Origin: an alpha proteobacterium U9-1i
GTDB taxonomy: Bacteria > Pseudomonadota > Alphaproteobacteria > Caulobacterales > Aquidulcibacteraceae
Direction: 5' to 3'
DNA length: 64,000 bases
NCBI GenBank assembly: GCA_000974665.1
Contig: BBSY01000002.1
Span: 620,001 to 684,000, forward strand
The translations under genes were made by a program, and so were the position numbers. Positions 32,153-41,121 of this stretch are shown piece after piece. The notes below the pieces were generated by a model, which had not been told where the DNA came from, ran no database searches, and saw only the letters and a list, made by a program, of their open reading frames with translations. Position 1 is the first letter of the stretch. Each line of letters starts with the position of its first letter.

Positions 32153-33624
32153 CCCCTTCATGGCAATCGCGCGCGCCCAAGCTCGCGCCCTTCATCGTCG
32201 CGGGCGCGCTCGCGCTCGGTCTTGTCGGCGCCGGCGGCTATTGGCTGGGCGCCAATCGCGCTGTTCGGCCGGCCGCGCAAGGCGATCGGCAAGTGCTCTA
32301 TTGGTACGATCCGATGCGGCCCGAGGTGCATTTCAACGAACCTGGCCAATCGCCCTTCATGGATATGGCGCTGGTGCCGCGTTACGCCGACGAAGGCGAA
32401 GCCGCTGCCGGCGTGCGCATCGATCCGGGCGTTGCGCAAAATCTGGGCGTGCGCCTAGCCACCGTCGAGCGCTCAAACGTGGCGCGCTCGCTCGTGGCTG
32501 CCGGCATCATTTCTTTCAGCGAACGCAGTTTGGCCGTGGTGCAGGCTCGCGCGGGCGGGTTCGTCGAACGCTCATATGGCCGCGCCGTTGGCGACGTGGT
32601 GGCCGCGGGCGCGCCCATTGTCGATGTGCGCGTGCCGGAATGGACTGCGGCTCAAGCGGAATACTTGGCGCTGCGCGGCGCGGGCGGCGATCTGGCGATC
32701 GCCGCGCGCCGGCGCCTCGCGATGCTCGGCATGCCGGCGTCACTCATCGAGGGCGTGGAGCGCGAGGGCGCACCACGCCCGGTCATCACCATTGTGGCGC
32801 CTGTGACCGGCGCGATCACCGCGCTCGATATTCGCCAAGGCATGAATGTCATGCCGGGTGCGACGCTCGCGACCATCAACGGGCTCTCGCCCGTGTGGCT
32901 GATCGCGTCTTTGCCGCAAGCGGACGCAGGCCTTGCGCGTCCCGGTGTGCGCGTTGTCGCGAGCTTGCCGGCTTATCCCGGTGAAACGTTTGCGGGCCGC
33001 ATCGAAAGCGTGTTGCCGGCAGCGAGTGCCGCGACCCGCACCATCGAGGTGCGCATCGCCCTCACCAATAATGATGGCCGATTGCGGCCGGGCATGACAG
33101 CCGAGGCGCGTTTGGAGGACAGGGCGGAGTCCGCGCTCGTCATTCCGTCCGAGGCCGTCATTCGCACGGGCCAGCGCTCCATCGTCATTGCGGTGCAAGA
33201 GGATGGAAGTTACGCGCCGGTTGAAGTGACGCTCGGGCGCGCCCAAGGCGACGCCATCGCCATCACCGCGGGTCTGAGTGAAGGCCAGCGCGTCGTTGCG
33301 TCCGGTCAATTCCTGATCGACTCAGAAGCCAATCTCTCGGGCGCCTTGGCGCGGCTCAATGCCTCGCGCGCCAGTGTAGGTGAGGCGGCGAACGCTGTGC
33401 ACCAAGCGTCGGGACGCATCACCGCGACCTCTTTGGAAGGCGTGACGATTTCCCATGGTCCGGTCGCGAGCCTCAATTGGCCGGCCATGACCATGCAGTT
33501 CAGATTCGCGCGTCCTGAACTTGGGCGCGGTTTGACCGTTGGCGAGACCGTGACGTTCCGCTTTCGCGAGGTGAGCGGCGGCTATGTGATCGAAGAGATC
33601 AGCGAGACGGGGCGCACGCCATGA
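32149..33624 (+). CDS. cusB: CusB-like periplasmic adaptor with metal-binding domains at both ends
   Basis: A 491-aa protein. After an anchor (residues 13-33) comes a heavy-metal-binding domain ([16 protein letters not shown], then [12 protein letters not shown], about 50-79), then the biotinyl-lipoyl and beta-barrel adaptor domains ([15 protein letters not shown], then [12 protein letters not shown]). The C-terminus contains a fused CusF-like domain with WPAMTMQF at about 444-451. CusF normally is a separate copper chaperone, so the fusion brings the donor into the pump. It overlaps TolC and CusA by 4 bp each. Confidence 0.92.
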   Translation: MTPSWQSRAPKLAPFIVAGALALGLVGAGGYWLGANRAVRPAAQGDRQVLYWYDPMRPEVHFNEPGQSPFMDMALVPRYADEGEAAAGVRIDPGVAQNLGVRLATVERSNVARSLVAAGIISFSERSLAVVQARAGGFVERSYGRAVGDVVAAGAPIVDVRVPEWTAAQAEYLALRGAGGDLAIAARRRLAMLGMPASLIEGVEREGAPRPVITIVAPVTGAITALDIRQGMNVMPGATLATINGLSPVWLIASLPQADAGLARPGVRVVASLPAYPGETFAGRIESVLPAASAATRTIEVRIALTNNDGRLRPGMTAEARLEDRAESALVIPSEAVIRTGQRSIVIAVQEDGSYAPVEVTLGRAQGDAIAITAGLSEGQRVVASGQFLIDSEANLSGALARLNASRASVGEAANAVHQASGRITATSLEGVTISHGPVASLNWPAMTMQFRFARPELGRGLTVGETVTFRFREVSGGYVIEEISETGRTP

Positions 33625-36600
33625 TCGCGGCCATTATCCGCTGGTCTGTCGCCAATCGCCTGTTGGTGGTGTTGGCCGCGCTTGCCCTCGCTGTAGCTGG
33701 CGCGATCGCGGTTCGGACGACTCCGGTCGATGCGTTGCCCGATCTCTCCGATGTGCAGGTGGTCATCCGCACTACTTATCCCGGCCAGGCGCCGCAAATC
33801 GTCGAGGACCAAGTCACGTATCCTTTGACCACGACGATGCTGTCCGTGCCCGGCGCGCGCACCGTGCGCGGCTATTCCTTCTTCGGCGACAGCTTCGTCT
33901 ACGTCATCTTCGAGGACGGCACAGATCTTTATTGGGCGCGCTCGCGCGTGCTCGAATATCTGAGCCAGGTGCAAACCCGGCTGCCGCCGACGGCGCGCGC
34001 ATCGCTCGGGCCCGACGCCACCGGCGTCGGCTGGGTCTTTCAGTACGCGTTGATCGATCGCACCGGCCAGCACGATTTGAGCCAATTGCGCAGTCTGCAG
34101 GATTGGTTGTTGCGCTTCGAACTGAAAAGCGTGCCTGGCGTCGCCGAAGTCGCCTCGATCGGCGGCATGGTGCGCCAATATCAGATCGTCCTCGATCCCG
34201 AGCGGATGGCGGCTTACGGCATATCACAGCAGCGCATCGCAGACGCCGTGCGCGCCGCCAATGGCGAGACCGGCGGCGCCGTCGTCGAGATGGGCGAGGC
34301 CGAGCACATGGTGCGTGCCTCGGGCTATTTGCGAACGCTCGAAGACTTCAACAACATTCCGGTTGGACTAGGCGCGGGCGGGATAGCGGTTCGCTTGAGC
34401 GATGTCGCCTGGGTGCAGCTCGGCCCCGAAATGCGCCGCGGCATCGCTGAATTGAACGGCGAAGGCGAGGTCGCCGGCGGCGTTGTCATCATTCGCGCCG
34501 GCGAGAACGCGCGCGCCGTGATCGGCGCGGTGCGCGCGCGTTTGACTGAGCTGGAGCGAAGCCTGCCGGCCGGCGTGGAAGTCGTCACCACTTATGACCG
34601 TTCCTCGCTGATCGACCGCGCCATAGAGAATCTCACCGGCAAGCTGTTGGAGGAATTCATCGTCGTTGCGCTGGTGTGCGCGCTTTTCCTCTTCCACATC
34701 CGTTCGGCGATGGTGGCCATCGTTACGTTGCCGCTGGGCGTCGCGACCGCCTTTCTGGTGATGCGTCTGCAAGGCGTCGACGCCAACATCATGTCGCTCT
34801 CGGGCATCGCCATCGCCGTGGGGGCCATGGTCGATGCGGCGATCGTCATGGTCGAGAACGCGCACAAGAAACTCGAACGCTGGCGTGACGAGCATGACGG
34901 GGAGATGCCGCAAGGCGGCGATCATTGGCGCGTCATCACCGAGGCGGCGGTTGAAGTGGGGCCCGCGCTCTTCTTCAGTCTCCTCATCATCACGCTCTCC
35001 TTCCTGCCGGTCTTCACCTTGCAGGCGCAGGAGGGGCGCCTCTTCGCGCCGCTCGCTTTCACCAAGACTTATGCGATGGCCGCGTCCGCCGCGCTCGCGG
35101 TGACGCTGACGCCGGTGCTGATGGGCTATTGGATCAGAGGGCGCATTCCCCACGAGGACGACAATCCGGTGAACCGTTTTCTCGCCGCCCTCTATCGGCC
35201 GGCGATCGAGTTCTCATTGATCAATCCGCGTCTCATTCTGTTGGTGGCATTGCTGGCCTTCGCGACCACGGCCTGGCCGCTCTCGCGCGTCGGCGGCGAA
35301 TTCATGCCGATGATGGATGAAGGCGATCTCCTCTATATGCCGACAGCGCTGCCGGGCTTGTCGGCGTCGGAAGCGTCCGAGCTGCTGCAACAAACCGACC
35401 GCTTGATCCGCACCGTGCCGGAGGTCGAAAGCGTGTTCGGCAAAGCGGGCAGGGCCGAGACCGCGACCGATCCCGCGCCGCTCGAAATGTTCGAGACCAC
35501 GATCCAGTTGCGTCCGCGCTCTGAGTGGCGCCCGGGCATGACGCCCGAGCGCTTGATCGAAGAGCTCGACCGCGTCGTGCAAGTGCCGGGCTTGACCAAT
35601 GTGTGGGTGCCGCCGATCCGCAACCGCATCGACATGCTGGCGACCGGCGTCAAAAGCCCCATTGGCGTCAAAGTCAGCGGTCCCGACCTCGCTTCGATCG
35701 ATACGGCCGCGCGCGCCATCGAGACCGCCGCGCGCGGCGTGCGCGGCGTTTCCTCGGCCGTCGCCGAACGCATCACCGGCGGGCGCTATGTCAATGTCGA
35801 CATCGACCGCTTTGCCGCTGCGCGCTACGGGCTCAATGTCGAAGACGTTCAGCGTGTCGTCTCGGGCGCGATCGGCGGGGAAAACATCGGCGAAGTCATC
35901 GATGGGCGCGCGCGCTATCCGATCAATCTGCGCTATCCGCGCGAAGTGCGCGACACGCTCGAACGGCTGATCGCGCTGCCGATCGTCACCGAGGAGGGCT
36001 TGCGCCTGACGCTCGGCGAAGTGGCGCGCGTCGAGATTGCCGATGGGCCGTCCATGATCCGCAGCGAGAACGGACGCCTTTCCGCGTTCGTTTATGTCGA
36101 CGTGCGCGGGCGCGATCTGGCTTCGGTCGTGGGCGATCTGCAGCGCGCTGTTGGGCAGCAGCAATTGCCGGCGGGCGTGAGCGTCGCCTATTCGGGGCAG
36201 TTCGAATATCTCGAACGCGCCGCCGAGCGGCTCATGATCGTTGGCCCCGCGACGTTGGCCATCATCTTCCTTCTGCTCTACGCCACCTTCCGCCGCTTCG
36301 ATGAAGCGGCGATCGTGATGGCGAGTTTGCCGTTCGCGCTGACCGGCGGCATCTGGCTCGTTTACTTGTTGGGCTACGATTTCTCGGTCGCCGTCGCGGT
36401 CGGCTTCATCGCCCTTGCGGGCCTTGCCGCCGAGTTCGGCGTCGTCATGCTGATCTATCTGAAGAACGCGCTGCAGGAGCGGATCGATCGCGGTGAAGAG
36501 ATCACGCCCGCGCTCGTCGCCGAAGCCGTGCGCGAGGGCGCGCTGCTGCGCCTGCGCCCCAAAGCCATGACCGTCGCGGTTATTCTGGCCGGCTTGTTCC

Positions 36601-36797
36601 CGATCCTATGGACGGGCGGGGCGGGCGCGGAAGTCATGCGCCGCATCGCAGCGCCTTTAGTCGGCGGCATGCTCAGCGCACCGCTTTTATCTTTGTTCGT
36701 CATTCCCGCGGCCTATCTTATGATCCGGCGCCGCGAGATCGAGCGCGGCGCGCTCGCAACCAACCAAGACCGGATCGCACCACAAGAGGGAAACTGA
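33621..36797 (+). CDS. cusA: CusA-like heavy-metal RND efflux transporter
   Basis: A 1058-aa inner-membrane pump of the HME-RND family, usual length about 1040. The N-terminus ([19 protein letters not shown]), [20 protein letters not shown] and a transmembrane stretch with [20 protein letters not shown] show the proton-relay helix. The C-terminal half repeats the fold ([20 protein letters not shown]). Metal-binding methionines are expected in the periplasmic cleft ([15 protein letters not shown]). With CusB and TolC it should export Cu(I)/Ag(I) across the envelope. Confidence 0.95.
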   Translation: MIAAIIRWSVANRLLVVLAALALAVAGAIAVRTTPVDALPDLSDVQVVIRTTYPGQAPQIVEDQVTYPLTTTMLSVPGARTVRGYSFFGDSFVYVIFEDGTDLYWARSRVLEYLSQVQTRLPPTARASLGPDATGVGWVFQYALIDRTGQHDLSQLRSLQDWLLRFELKSVPGVAEVASIGGMVRQYQIVLDPERMAAYGISQQRIADAVRAANGETGGAVVEMGEAEHMVRASGYLRTLEDFNNIPVGLGAGGIAVRLSDVAWVQLGPEMRRGIAELNGEGEVAGGVVIIRAGENARAVIGAVRARLTELERSLPAGVEVVTTYDRSSLIDRAIENLTGKLLEEFIVVALVCALFLFHIRSAMVAIVTLPLGVATAFLVMRLQGVDANIMSLSGIAIAVGAMVDAAIVMVENAHKKLERWRDEHDGEMPQGGDHWRVITEAAVEVGPALFFSLLIITLSFLPVFTLQAQEGRLFAPLAFTKTYAMAASAALAVTLTPVLMGYWIRGRIPHEDDNPVNRFLAALYRPAIEFSLINPRLILLVALLAFATTAWPLSRVGGEFMPMMDEGDLLYMPTALPGLSASEASELLQQTDRLIRTVPEVESVFGKAGRAETATDPAPLEMFETTIQLRPRSEWRPGMTPERLIEELDRVVQVPGLTNVWVPPIRNRIDMLATGVKSPIGVKVSGPDLASIDTAARAIETAARGVRGVSSAVAERITGGRYVNVDIDRFAAARYGLNVEDVQRVVSGAIGGENIGEVIDGRARYPINLRYPREVRDTLERLIALPIVTEEGLRLTLGEVARVEIADGPSMIRSENGRLSAFVYVDVRGRDLASVVGDLQRAVGQQQLPAGVSVAYSGQFEYLERAAERLMIVGPATLAIIFLLLYATFRRFDEAAIVMASLPFALTGGIWLVYLLGYDFSVAVAVGFIALAGLAAEFGVVMLIYLKNALQERIDRGEEITPALVAEAVREGALLRLRPKAMTVAVILAGLFPILWTGGAGAEVMRRIAAPLVGGMLSAPLLSLFVIPAAYLMIRRREIERGALATNQDRIAPQEGN

Positions 36798-36799
36798 TC

Positions 36800-37147
36800 A
36801 TGCTGAGATGGCTCATTGCGCCAATCGCGCTCCTCGCCGCGGCCTGCTCGCCGCCGGCGCAGCAAGAACCCGCCAAGACCGATGCAGGCATGAACATGGA
36901 AACACCGGCGCCAGCAGCGGCAGGCCCGATCACCAGCACCGGGACGGTGACGCAGGTCGATGCGGCCGCAGGCACCATCACCATCAATCACGGCGCGATC
37001 GCAGCCATCAGCTGGCCGGCGATGACGATGCAATTCACCGCCGAGAACCCAGCCATCCTGCAAGGCATCGCCGTCGGCGATTCTGTCAGCTTCGAGTTGA
37101 AGAGTGCGACCGAAACCTCAGTCGTGACGAGCGTTCAGAAACAATAG
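36800..37147 (+). CDS. cusF: CusF-like copper-binding lipoprotein
   Basis: A 115-aa protein starting at ATG 36800 with GAGGGA upstream. The signal (LIAPIALLAAACSPP) ends in a lipobox, so it is lipid-anchored. The mature domain has the CusF core: [20 protein letters not shown], then GIAVGDSVSFELK; the Trp and two Met bind Cu(I)/Ag(I). It should pass metal to the CusBA pump just upstream and is the last gene of that operon, 2 bp after the cusA stop. Confidence 0.9.
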   Translation: MLRWLIAPIALLAAACSPPAQQEPAKTDAGMNMETPAPAAAGPITSTGTVTQVDAAAGTITINHGAIAAISWPAMTMQFTAENPAILQGIAVGDSVSFELKSATETSVVTSVQKQ

Positions 37148-37163
37148 AGGCGCGTTGCGAACG

Positions 37164-37925
37164 TCAGTGGCCGGAGACGGTCAGCGACGTGAGCCACATG
37201 GCAAACCGCCCGCCCGCTTCGGCGGGCGGGTTCATGTGCGCGGCAAAGAGCATGATCGGCCCCTCGCCATCGAGGTTTAAGGTCACGCGGCCGTCGGCGT
37301 CCGTGCGCGCGCTGGCGCGCGCGCCGGAATTGGCGATTGCGATTGGATAGTTCGCCAACGGGCGTCCGTTGAGCAGCAGACGAAATTGATTGGCGCCTGA
37401 GGCGTCGGCGACAAATTCCAGCGGATAGCCGAAGGCTTGCGCCGCCGCCGCGCCCGCGCAGGTCTCGCTGCAAACGATGGTCTTGGCGAAACGCTCGGAG
37501 GTCGCTCTAAGCACGCGGGGCGCGGGGAGCGCGGCGACCGCTTGCGCGGCCTCGGCGCTTACCTCGTATTCTTCCATGATGAGCCCAATACGCTCACCTT
37601 CGTATTCAACCTCGCGCGGCAAGAGGCGAACACCCGCCACATGCGCGCCCGGACGCTCTGGCGAGAGCGTGAGGCGCAGCGATTGCTCGCCTGAGCCGGC
37701 GATTGCGAGCGATGCGCCTTCGCTTGTGCGCAATTCGGCGATGCGATCCTGGCCGACGACAGTCTCCGGCGTCGGAAAAGCCGCACCGACCGTTGCATGC
37801 ACCTCGACGCTTTGGCCGCTGTGGAATTGAGCAGGCAGCAGGAAGAAATCGTGCGCCAGTGCGGCGCTGGGCCAAGCGGCGGCGACAAGAGCGGCGCATG
37901 CGGCGGCGGAAACAGCAAGCTTCAC
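37164..37925 (-). CDS. DUF4198 domain protein, exported
   Basis: About 253 aa from GTG 37925, with AAGGAG 7 bp upstream; the frame is open to 37970. The signal peptide (AAWPSAALAHDFFLLPAQF) releases a mature protein starting with HDFFL, the usual DUF4198 start. The C-terminal domain (GRPLANYPIAIANSG, then TDADGRVTLNLDGEGPIMLF) is the carboxypeptidase-regulatory-like beta fold of DUF4198. Members often sit in cobalt, nickel or copper loci as periplasmic metal-handling proteins. It lies between the Cus operon and the ECF sigma operon. Confidence 0.8.
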   Translation of the reverse strand: MKLAVSAAACAALVAAAWPSAALAHDFFLLPAQFHSGQSVEVHATVGAAFPTPETVVGQDRIAELRTSEGASLAIAGSGEQSLRLTLSPERPGAHVAGVRLLPREVEYEGERIGLIMEEYEVSAEAAQAVAALPAPRVLRATSERFAKTIVCSETCAGAAAAQAFGYPLEFVADASGANQFRLLLNGRPLANYPIAIANSGARASARTDADGRVTLNLDGEGPIMLFAAHMNPPAEAGGRFAMWLTSLTVSGH

Positions 37926-37951
37926 GAAATCGCTCCTTATTGTGACCGGTG

Positions 37952-38629
37952 TTAGCGGCGGGCGAGCCAAGTTGTGATCTGGCCCGTCGGCGTGTGCGTG
38001 CGCGAGGTTTCTGTGAGTGTCTTAAGTCCCGCTTCGCGCACGATTGCTGGGAATTGGCCCCGGGCATGGGGTTCGGTGTCCTCAACGCCATCGAGCGCCT
38101 GCACCGTGCTTCGAAACGCAAGACGCATCAAACCGCGTTGCTCACCATAATCGGCGATATGCACTTCGCCATCGGGGCCCAGCACGTGACGGCAGGTGTT
38201 CAGGATGCGCAGCTTCTCTTTCACCGGCGTCTGATGCAGCACCAGGCTGATCACGATCTTGGTGAGCGGCCGCAACGGCTTGCTCAGCGCGTCGTTGGCG
38301 AAGCCTTGCAGGAAGGTGATGTCAGCGCCGGCTCGCTTTGCCTTACTCCGCGCCATCGCGAGAGCTTGTGGGTCGGGATCCAGACCGAACACGATTGCCG
38401 ATGGCGCGCGGCGCTTCAGCATCAGCGCGAGCGATCCAGTGCCGCAGCCGACATCGAGGACGCGGTCATCGGGTTGCAGGTTCATCTGCGCGATGAGGCG
38501 GTTGCGCCACCGTCCTTCGCGCGTCGCCAATCCGATGGCGGCGTCATAGAAGGGCGACAGCGCGCTGGCGCCGAGAAGCGGGGTGAAGCTTCCGGTTTCC
38601 GCCATCTGGCCCCCATGCCCCTTGTCCAT
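37952..38629 (-). CDS. Class I SAM-dependent methyltransferase, sigma operon
   Basis: About 225 aa from the Met at 38629; 38605 is an alternative. Motif I is VLDVGCGTGSLAL, with VFGLDPDPQALAMA as motif II and TKIVISLVLHQT as motif IV-like. The C-terminus (GLKTLTETSRTHTPTGQITTWLARR) fits the UbiE-like small-molecule group. It starts 46 bp after the sigma factor gene on the same strand and may be its target or last operon gene. The substrate is unknown. Confidence 0.8.
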   Translation of the reverse strand: MDKGHGGQMAETGSFTPLLGASALSPFYDAAIGLATREGRWRNRLIAQMNLQPDDRVLDVGCGTGSLALMLKRRAPSAIVFGLDPDPQALAMARSKAKRAGADITFLQGFANDALSKPLRPLTKIVISLVLHQTPVKEKLRILNTCRHVLGPDGEVHIADYGEQRGLMRLAFRSTVQALDGVEDTEPHARGQFPAIVREAGLKTLTETSRTHTPTGQITTWLARR

Positions 38630-38675
38630 GTCAGAGATACGCGCGCGCCCCCGCAACCCCTCAGCCACGGAAAGG

Positions 38676-39239
38676 CTAGAGTTCGTCCGGGAGCTTCAGT
38701 GTTTCGCGCAGTTTCTGCTTGGCGCGATAGACGCGCGTTTCGACGGCCTTGGCGCTGACGCCTAAAAGCCTCGCCGCCTCGGCCTGCGACATTTCTTCGA
38801 AGACGGTAAGCAAGAGCGGCTCTTTGAGCGCGGCGGGGAGAGCCGCGATCGCCGCGTCGAGCGCAGCCAGGCGCGCTTGGTGCGGCGCCTCATCGGCGGG
38901 CGCCGACGATAAAGTGTCGGCGGCTTCGAGTGGGGCGGCGGTGAAGAAGAATCGGCGCACCTGCCGCCGGCGGCTCCAGTCGCGGCACTTGTTGAGCGCG
39001 ATACGGCGAAGCCAGACCGCGAACGGGCGGCCTTGCTCGAATGTGTTGAGTGCGCTCCAGCCGGCGACAAAGGTCTCCTGCACCAGGTCGAAGGCTTCGT
39101 CGGCGTCGCCGACATAGCGGCGCACGAACCGGTAGAGCGGCTCCTTATGACGTCCCATAAGAGTTGAGAACGCGGCGTTGTCGCCGCTGAGCGCGGCAGC
39201 GATCAGCGTGTCGTCGTCGTCCCCGCCGGGGGCATTCAT
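38676..39239 (-). CDS. ECF RNA polymerase sigma factor (CnrH-like)
   Basis: A 187-aa protein from ATG 39239, which overlaps the upstream stop as ATGA. Region 2 is FSTLMGRHKEPLYRFVRRYV, then DLVQETFVAGW; region 4 is LLTVFEEMSQAEAARLLGVS, then AVETRVYRAKQKLR. The preceding genes encode a periplasmic metal sensor and a membrane protein, the cnrYXH arrangement in which the sigma factor is released on metal sensing. Nickel, cobalt or copper could be the signal. Confidence 0.88.
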   Translation of the reverse strand: MNAPGGDDDDTLIAAALSGDNAAFSTLMGRHKEPLYRFVRRYVGDADEAFDLVQETFVAGWSALNTFEQGRPFAVWLRRIALNKCRDWSRRRQVRRFFFTAAPLEAADTLSSAPADEAPHQARLAALDAAIAALPAALKEPLLLTVFEEMSQAEAARLLGVSAKAVETRVYRAKQKLRETLKLPDEL

Positions 39240-39673
39240 TGGTGCTCGTCGGTCAGCGCCGAGGCGACAATGGCGTCGAACTCGACGCATTGTTCAGGCG
39301 TCAACACCGCGCGCATGGCGAAGACGTGCCCCATCGTTTCGCTCTGAAGCTGGCCCATCGCGTGGTGGAAGCGTTCAACGGCAGCGGTGACGCGGGGGCC
39401 GTATTCGTGCTCTTCGCGCATCGCCGCGGCCAGTTCAGCATTGGCGGCGCGCATCTCCACTTCGAGCGCGCGCCGGCGCGTCGCGAAATCGCGTTCCAGC
39501 GCTTCAATCTCTTGCTCTTGCGCAGGCGTGAGATCGAGTTCGTTGTGCAGCACTTCGTGGAGGCTAGGCGTCCGCTCCGGCGCAAACACGATCCGCCCAA
39601 GCCCCATGCCGGCAAGGCCCGCCAAGAACGCAACGACAATGGTGACGGCAATGGCGCGCTGCGCCGGCGTCAC
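39236..39673 (-). CDS. Periplasmic heavy-metal sensor (CnrX/ZraP-like)
   Basis: A 145-aa protein with the start chosen at GTG 39673, overlapping the preceding TGA as GTGA; the frame is open to 39868, but that part is arginine-rich shadow. A membrane anchor (AVTIVVAFLAGLAGMGLG) is followed by a helical domain with HEVLHNELDLTPAQEQEIEA, then RFHHAMGQLQSETMGHVFAM and LTPEQCVEFD. The LTPAQ pattern and His/Met-rich helices mark the CnrX/CzcE-sensor group. It probably regulates the ECF sigma factor encoded next. Confidence 0.85.
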   Translation of the reverse strand: MTPAQRAIAVTIVVAFLAGLAGMGLGRIVFAPERTPSLHEVLHNELDLTPAQEQEIEALERDFATRRRALEVEMRAANAELAAAMREEHEYGPRVTAAVERFHHAMGQLQSETMGHVFAMRAVLTPEQCVEFDAIVASALTDEHQ

Positions 39674-39945
39674 CGGCTCTCTCCGAGCAGAGTCGAGGGC
39701 GCGAGCGCCGCATTGGGCGAGAAGAGATCGAATTCGGGCGAGGCCTGGGCCATGCTGGCGCCTTGTGTGAGCAGACCGAATGCCATGAGCGCGGCGGCGG
39801 TGGCGCTGCGCCAGCCCCACAGCATCATTGCTGACGGCGCGCGCTGGCGTTCGCCGATCGCGGCCCACACCCGTGACTCAAGTCCCACCAAGGAACGATC
39901 CGGCGCTTGTCGCCCGAGATCCTTTAGCCAATCGTCGATACCCAT
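39670..39945 (-). CDS. Putative anti-sigma membrane protein (CnrY-like position)
   Basis: About 91 aa from ATG 39945, with GGAAGG upstream. The N-terminus is cytoplasmic (DWLKDLGRQAPDRSLVGLE), followed by one membrane segment (MLWGWRSATAAALMAFGLL) and a short periplasmic tail. The size, topology and first place in the operon match CnrY, the anti-sigma factor of cnrYXH, though sequence similarity to CnrY cannot be judged by eye. It is translationally coupled to the sensor gene. Confidence 0.7.
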   Translation of the reverse strand: MGIDDWLKDLGRQAPDRSLVGLESRVWAAIGERQRAPSAMMLWGWRSATAAALMAFGLLTQGASMAQASPEFDLFSPNAALAPSTLLGESR

Positions 39946-40068
39946 AGCTCTACCTTCCGCCATCCATCATACGCAGCCGTAAATGGAACCCCTCAAACCG
40001 CAAGCAGCGTCAGGGCTGAAGCGGGGTCGGCGCGTATTATATCGGAATAGGGAAGTTTGGGCCTCGTC

Positions 40069-40560
40069 ATGCAAAAACCTGTTCACGTGCAATCGCGTCG
40101 CGCCCTGCTTGGCGCTGCTGGATCGGCTCTTCTTGTGGCGGGTCTCGCCGGCTGCACTGAGGCGGCCGCGCGGCCCGTGCCGATGGCGGTTCGCCGTAAC
40201 CCGGGCTGCGGCTGCTGCGAAGTCTGGACCGAACAGATGCGCGCGAGCGGGCGCTTCATCGTCACGACCGAAGACGATCCCGATCTTGCCGCGTTCAAGA
40301 GCGCACGCGGCGTGCCCGCAGAACTCGCCTCGTGTCATACCGCGATCGTCGGCGATTACGTTATCGAGGGACACGTGCCGTTGGCTGATGTGGTGCGCCT
40401 GCTCGATGAGCGTCCGCAAATTGCCGGCATCGCCGTTGGCGGCATGCCGATGGGATCGCCCGGCATGGAACAACCCGGCGGGGGTAACGAAGCCTACGAT
40501 GTCGTGGCTTTCACCTCCACCGGAGTGCGCCGTGTCTTCTCGCACTATCCGGCGCGATGA
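40069..40560 (+). CDS. DUF411 metal-binding protein, exported
   Basis: About 163 aa from ATG 40069; TTG 40057 is an alternative. The signal (SRRALLGAAGSALLVAGLAG, then CTE) is twin-arginine-like and ends in a lipobox. The DUF411 core is complete: GCGCCEVWTEQMRASG, GVPAELASCHTAIVGDYVIE, GHVPLADVVRLLDERP and GGMPMGSPGME. Family members bind copper in the periplasm and occur in copper operons. It is divergent from the CnrYXH-like genes and convergent with cueR. Confidence 0.9.
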   Translation: MQKPVHVQSRRALLGAAGSALLVAGLAGCTEAAARPVPMAVRRNPGCGCCEVWTEQMRASGRFIVTTEDDPDLAAFKSARGVPAELASCHTAIVGDYVIEGHVPLADVVRLLDERPQIAGIAVGGMPMGSPGMEQPGGGNEAYDVVAFTSTGVRRVFSHYPAR

Positions 40561-40588
40561 TCGCTCAAGCTTAGCTCTAGGCGCGCTC

Positions 40589-41011
40589 TTACGCGTGCGC
40601 GTGTTTGCGCGCCGCCTTCTTGGCCGGCGCGGAGGCAAAATCATCCAGGATCGGACACTCCGAGCGTTCGTCGCCACGACAATGCTCGGCCAGGGTTTTG
40701 AGCGTGCGCACCACCGCGCGCATCTCGCGCATGCGCCGCTCAAGATCTTCGATGTGCTGAGAGGCAAGCTTTTTGACTTCGCGCGACGGGCGCTTGCGAT
40801 CGCGCCAGAGCGCCAAGAGGTTCGACACCTCATCGAGCGAGAAGCCAAGATCGCGCGTGCGCCGGATGAATTGCAGCACGCTCACATCATTGGCGTCATA
40901 GTCCCGGTAGCCGTTGGCGCGGCGCGCCGCCTTGATGAGGCCGATCTCCTCATAATAGCGGATCATCTTGGCCGACACGCCCGACCGTTCGCTGGCGTCT
41001 CCAATGTTCAT
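40589..41011 (-). CDS. cueR: CueR-like copper-responsive MerR regulator
   Basis: About 140 aa from ATG 41011, where the protein begins [12 protein letters not shown] like known CueR; ATG 41038 has a better Shine-Dalgarno (GGAAGG), but this lies in the operator. The HTH is followed by [11 protein letters not shown] and a C-terminal metal loop, [12 protein letters not shown], with two Cys spaced as in CueR (residues 111 and 119). CueR senses Cu(I)/Ag(I) and twists the promoter. The divergent operator and copA ATPase gene fit this exactly. Confidence 0.92.
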   Translation of the reverse strand: MNIGDASERSGVSAKMIRYYEEIGLIKAARRANGYRDYDANDVSVLQFIRRTRDLGFSLDEVSNLLALWRDRKRPSREVKKLASQHIEDLERRMREMRAVVRTLKTLAEHCRGDERSECPILDDFASAPAKKAARKHAHA

Positions 41012-41041
41012 CTCTCTCAAATCGCTCCGAATTTTCATCGC

Positions 41042-41072
41042 TTGACCTTCCCATTATGGGAAGGATTAGGCT
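41042..41072 (+). promoter_or_regulatory. CueR-controlled promoter of copA
   Basis: TTGACC (41042-41047) and TAGGCT (41067-41072) are separated by 19 bp. The spacer region holds a perfect dyad, CCTTCCCAT-T-ATGGGAAGG at 41046-41064. This is nearly the textbook CueR operator of the copA promoter in enterobacteria. It would drive the ATPase gene on the plus strand. Confidence 0.9.
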
Positions 41073-41121
41073 TGCCCGCAAGATCAGAGCAAAGGACGCA
41101 CGCCTTCGTGCGGTAAGCACC

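Noticed and set aside
30914-32161. 415-codon frame antisense to the TolC gene
   Set aside because: Its composition is rich in Arg, His, Gln and Gly with no domain, while the plus-strand frame has signal peptide and efflux repeats.
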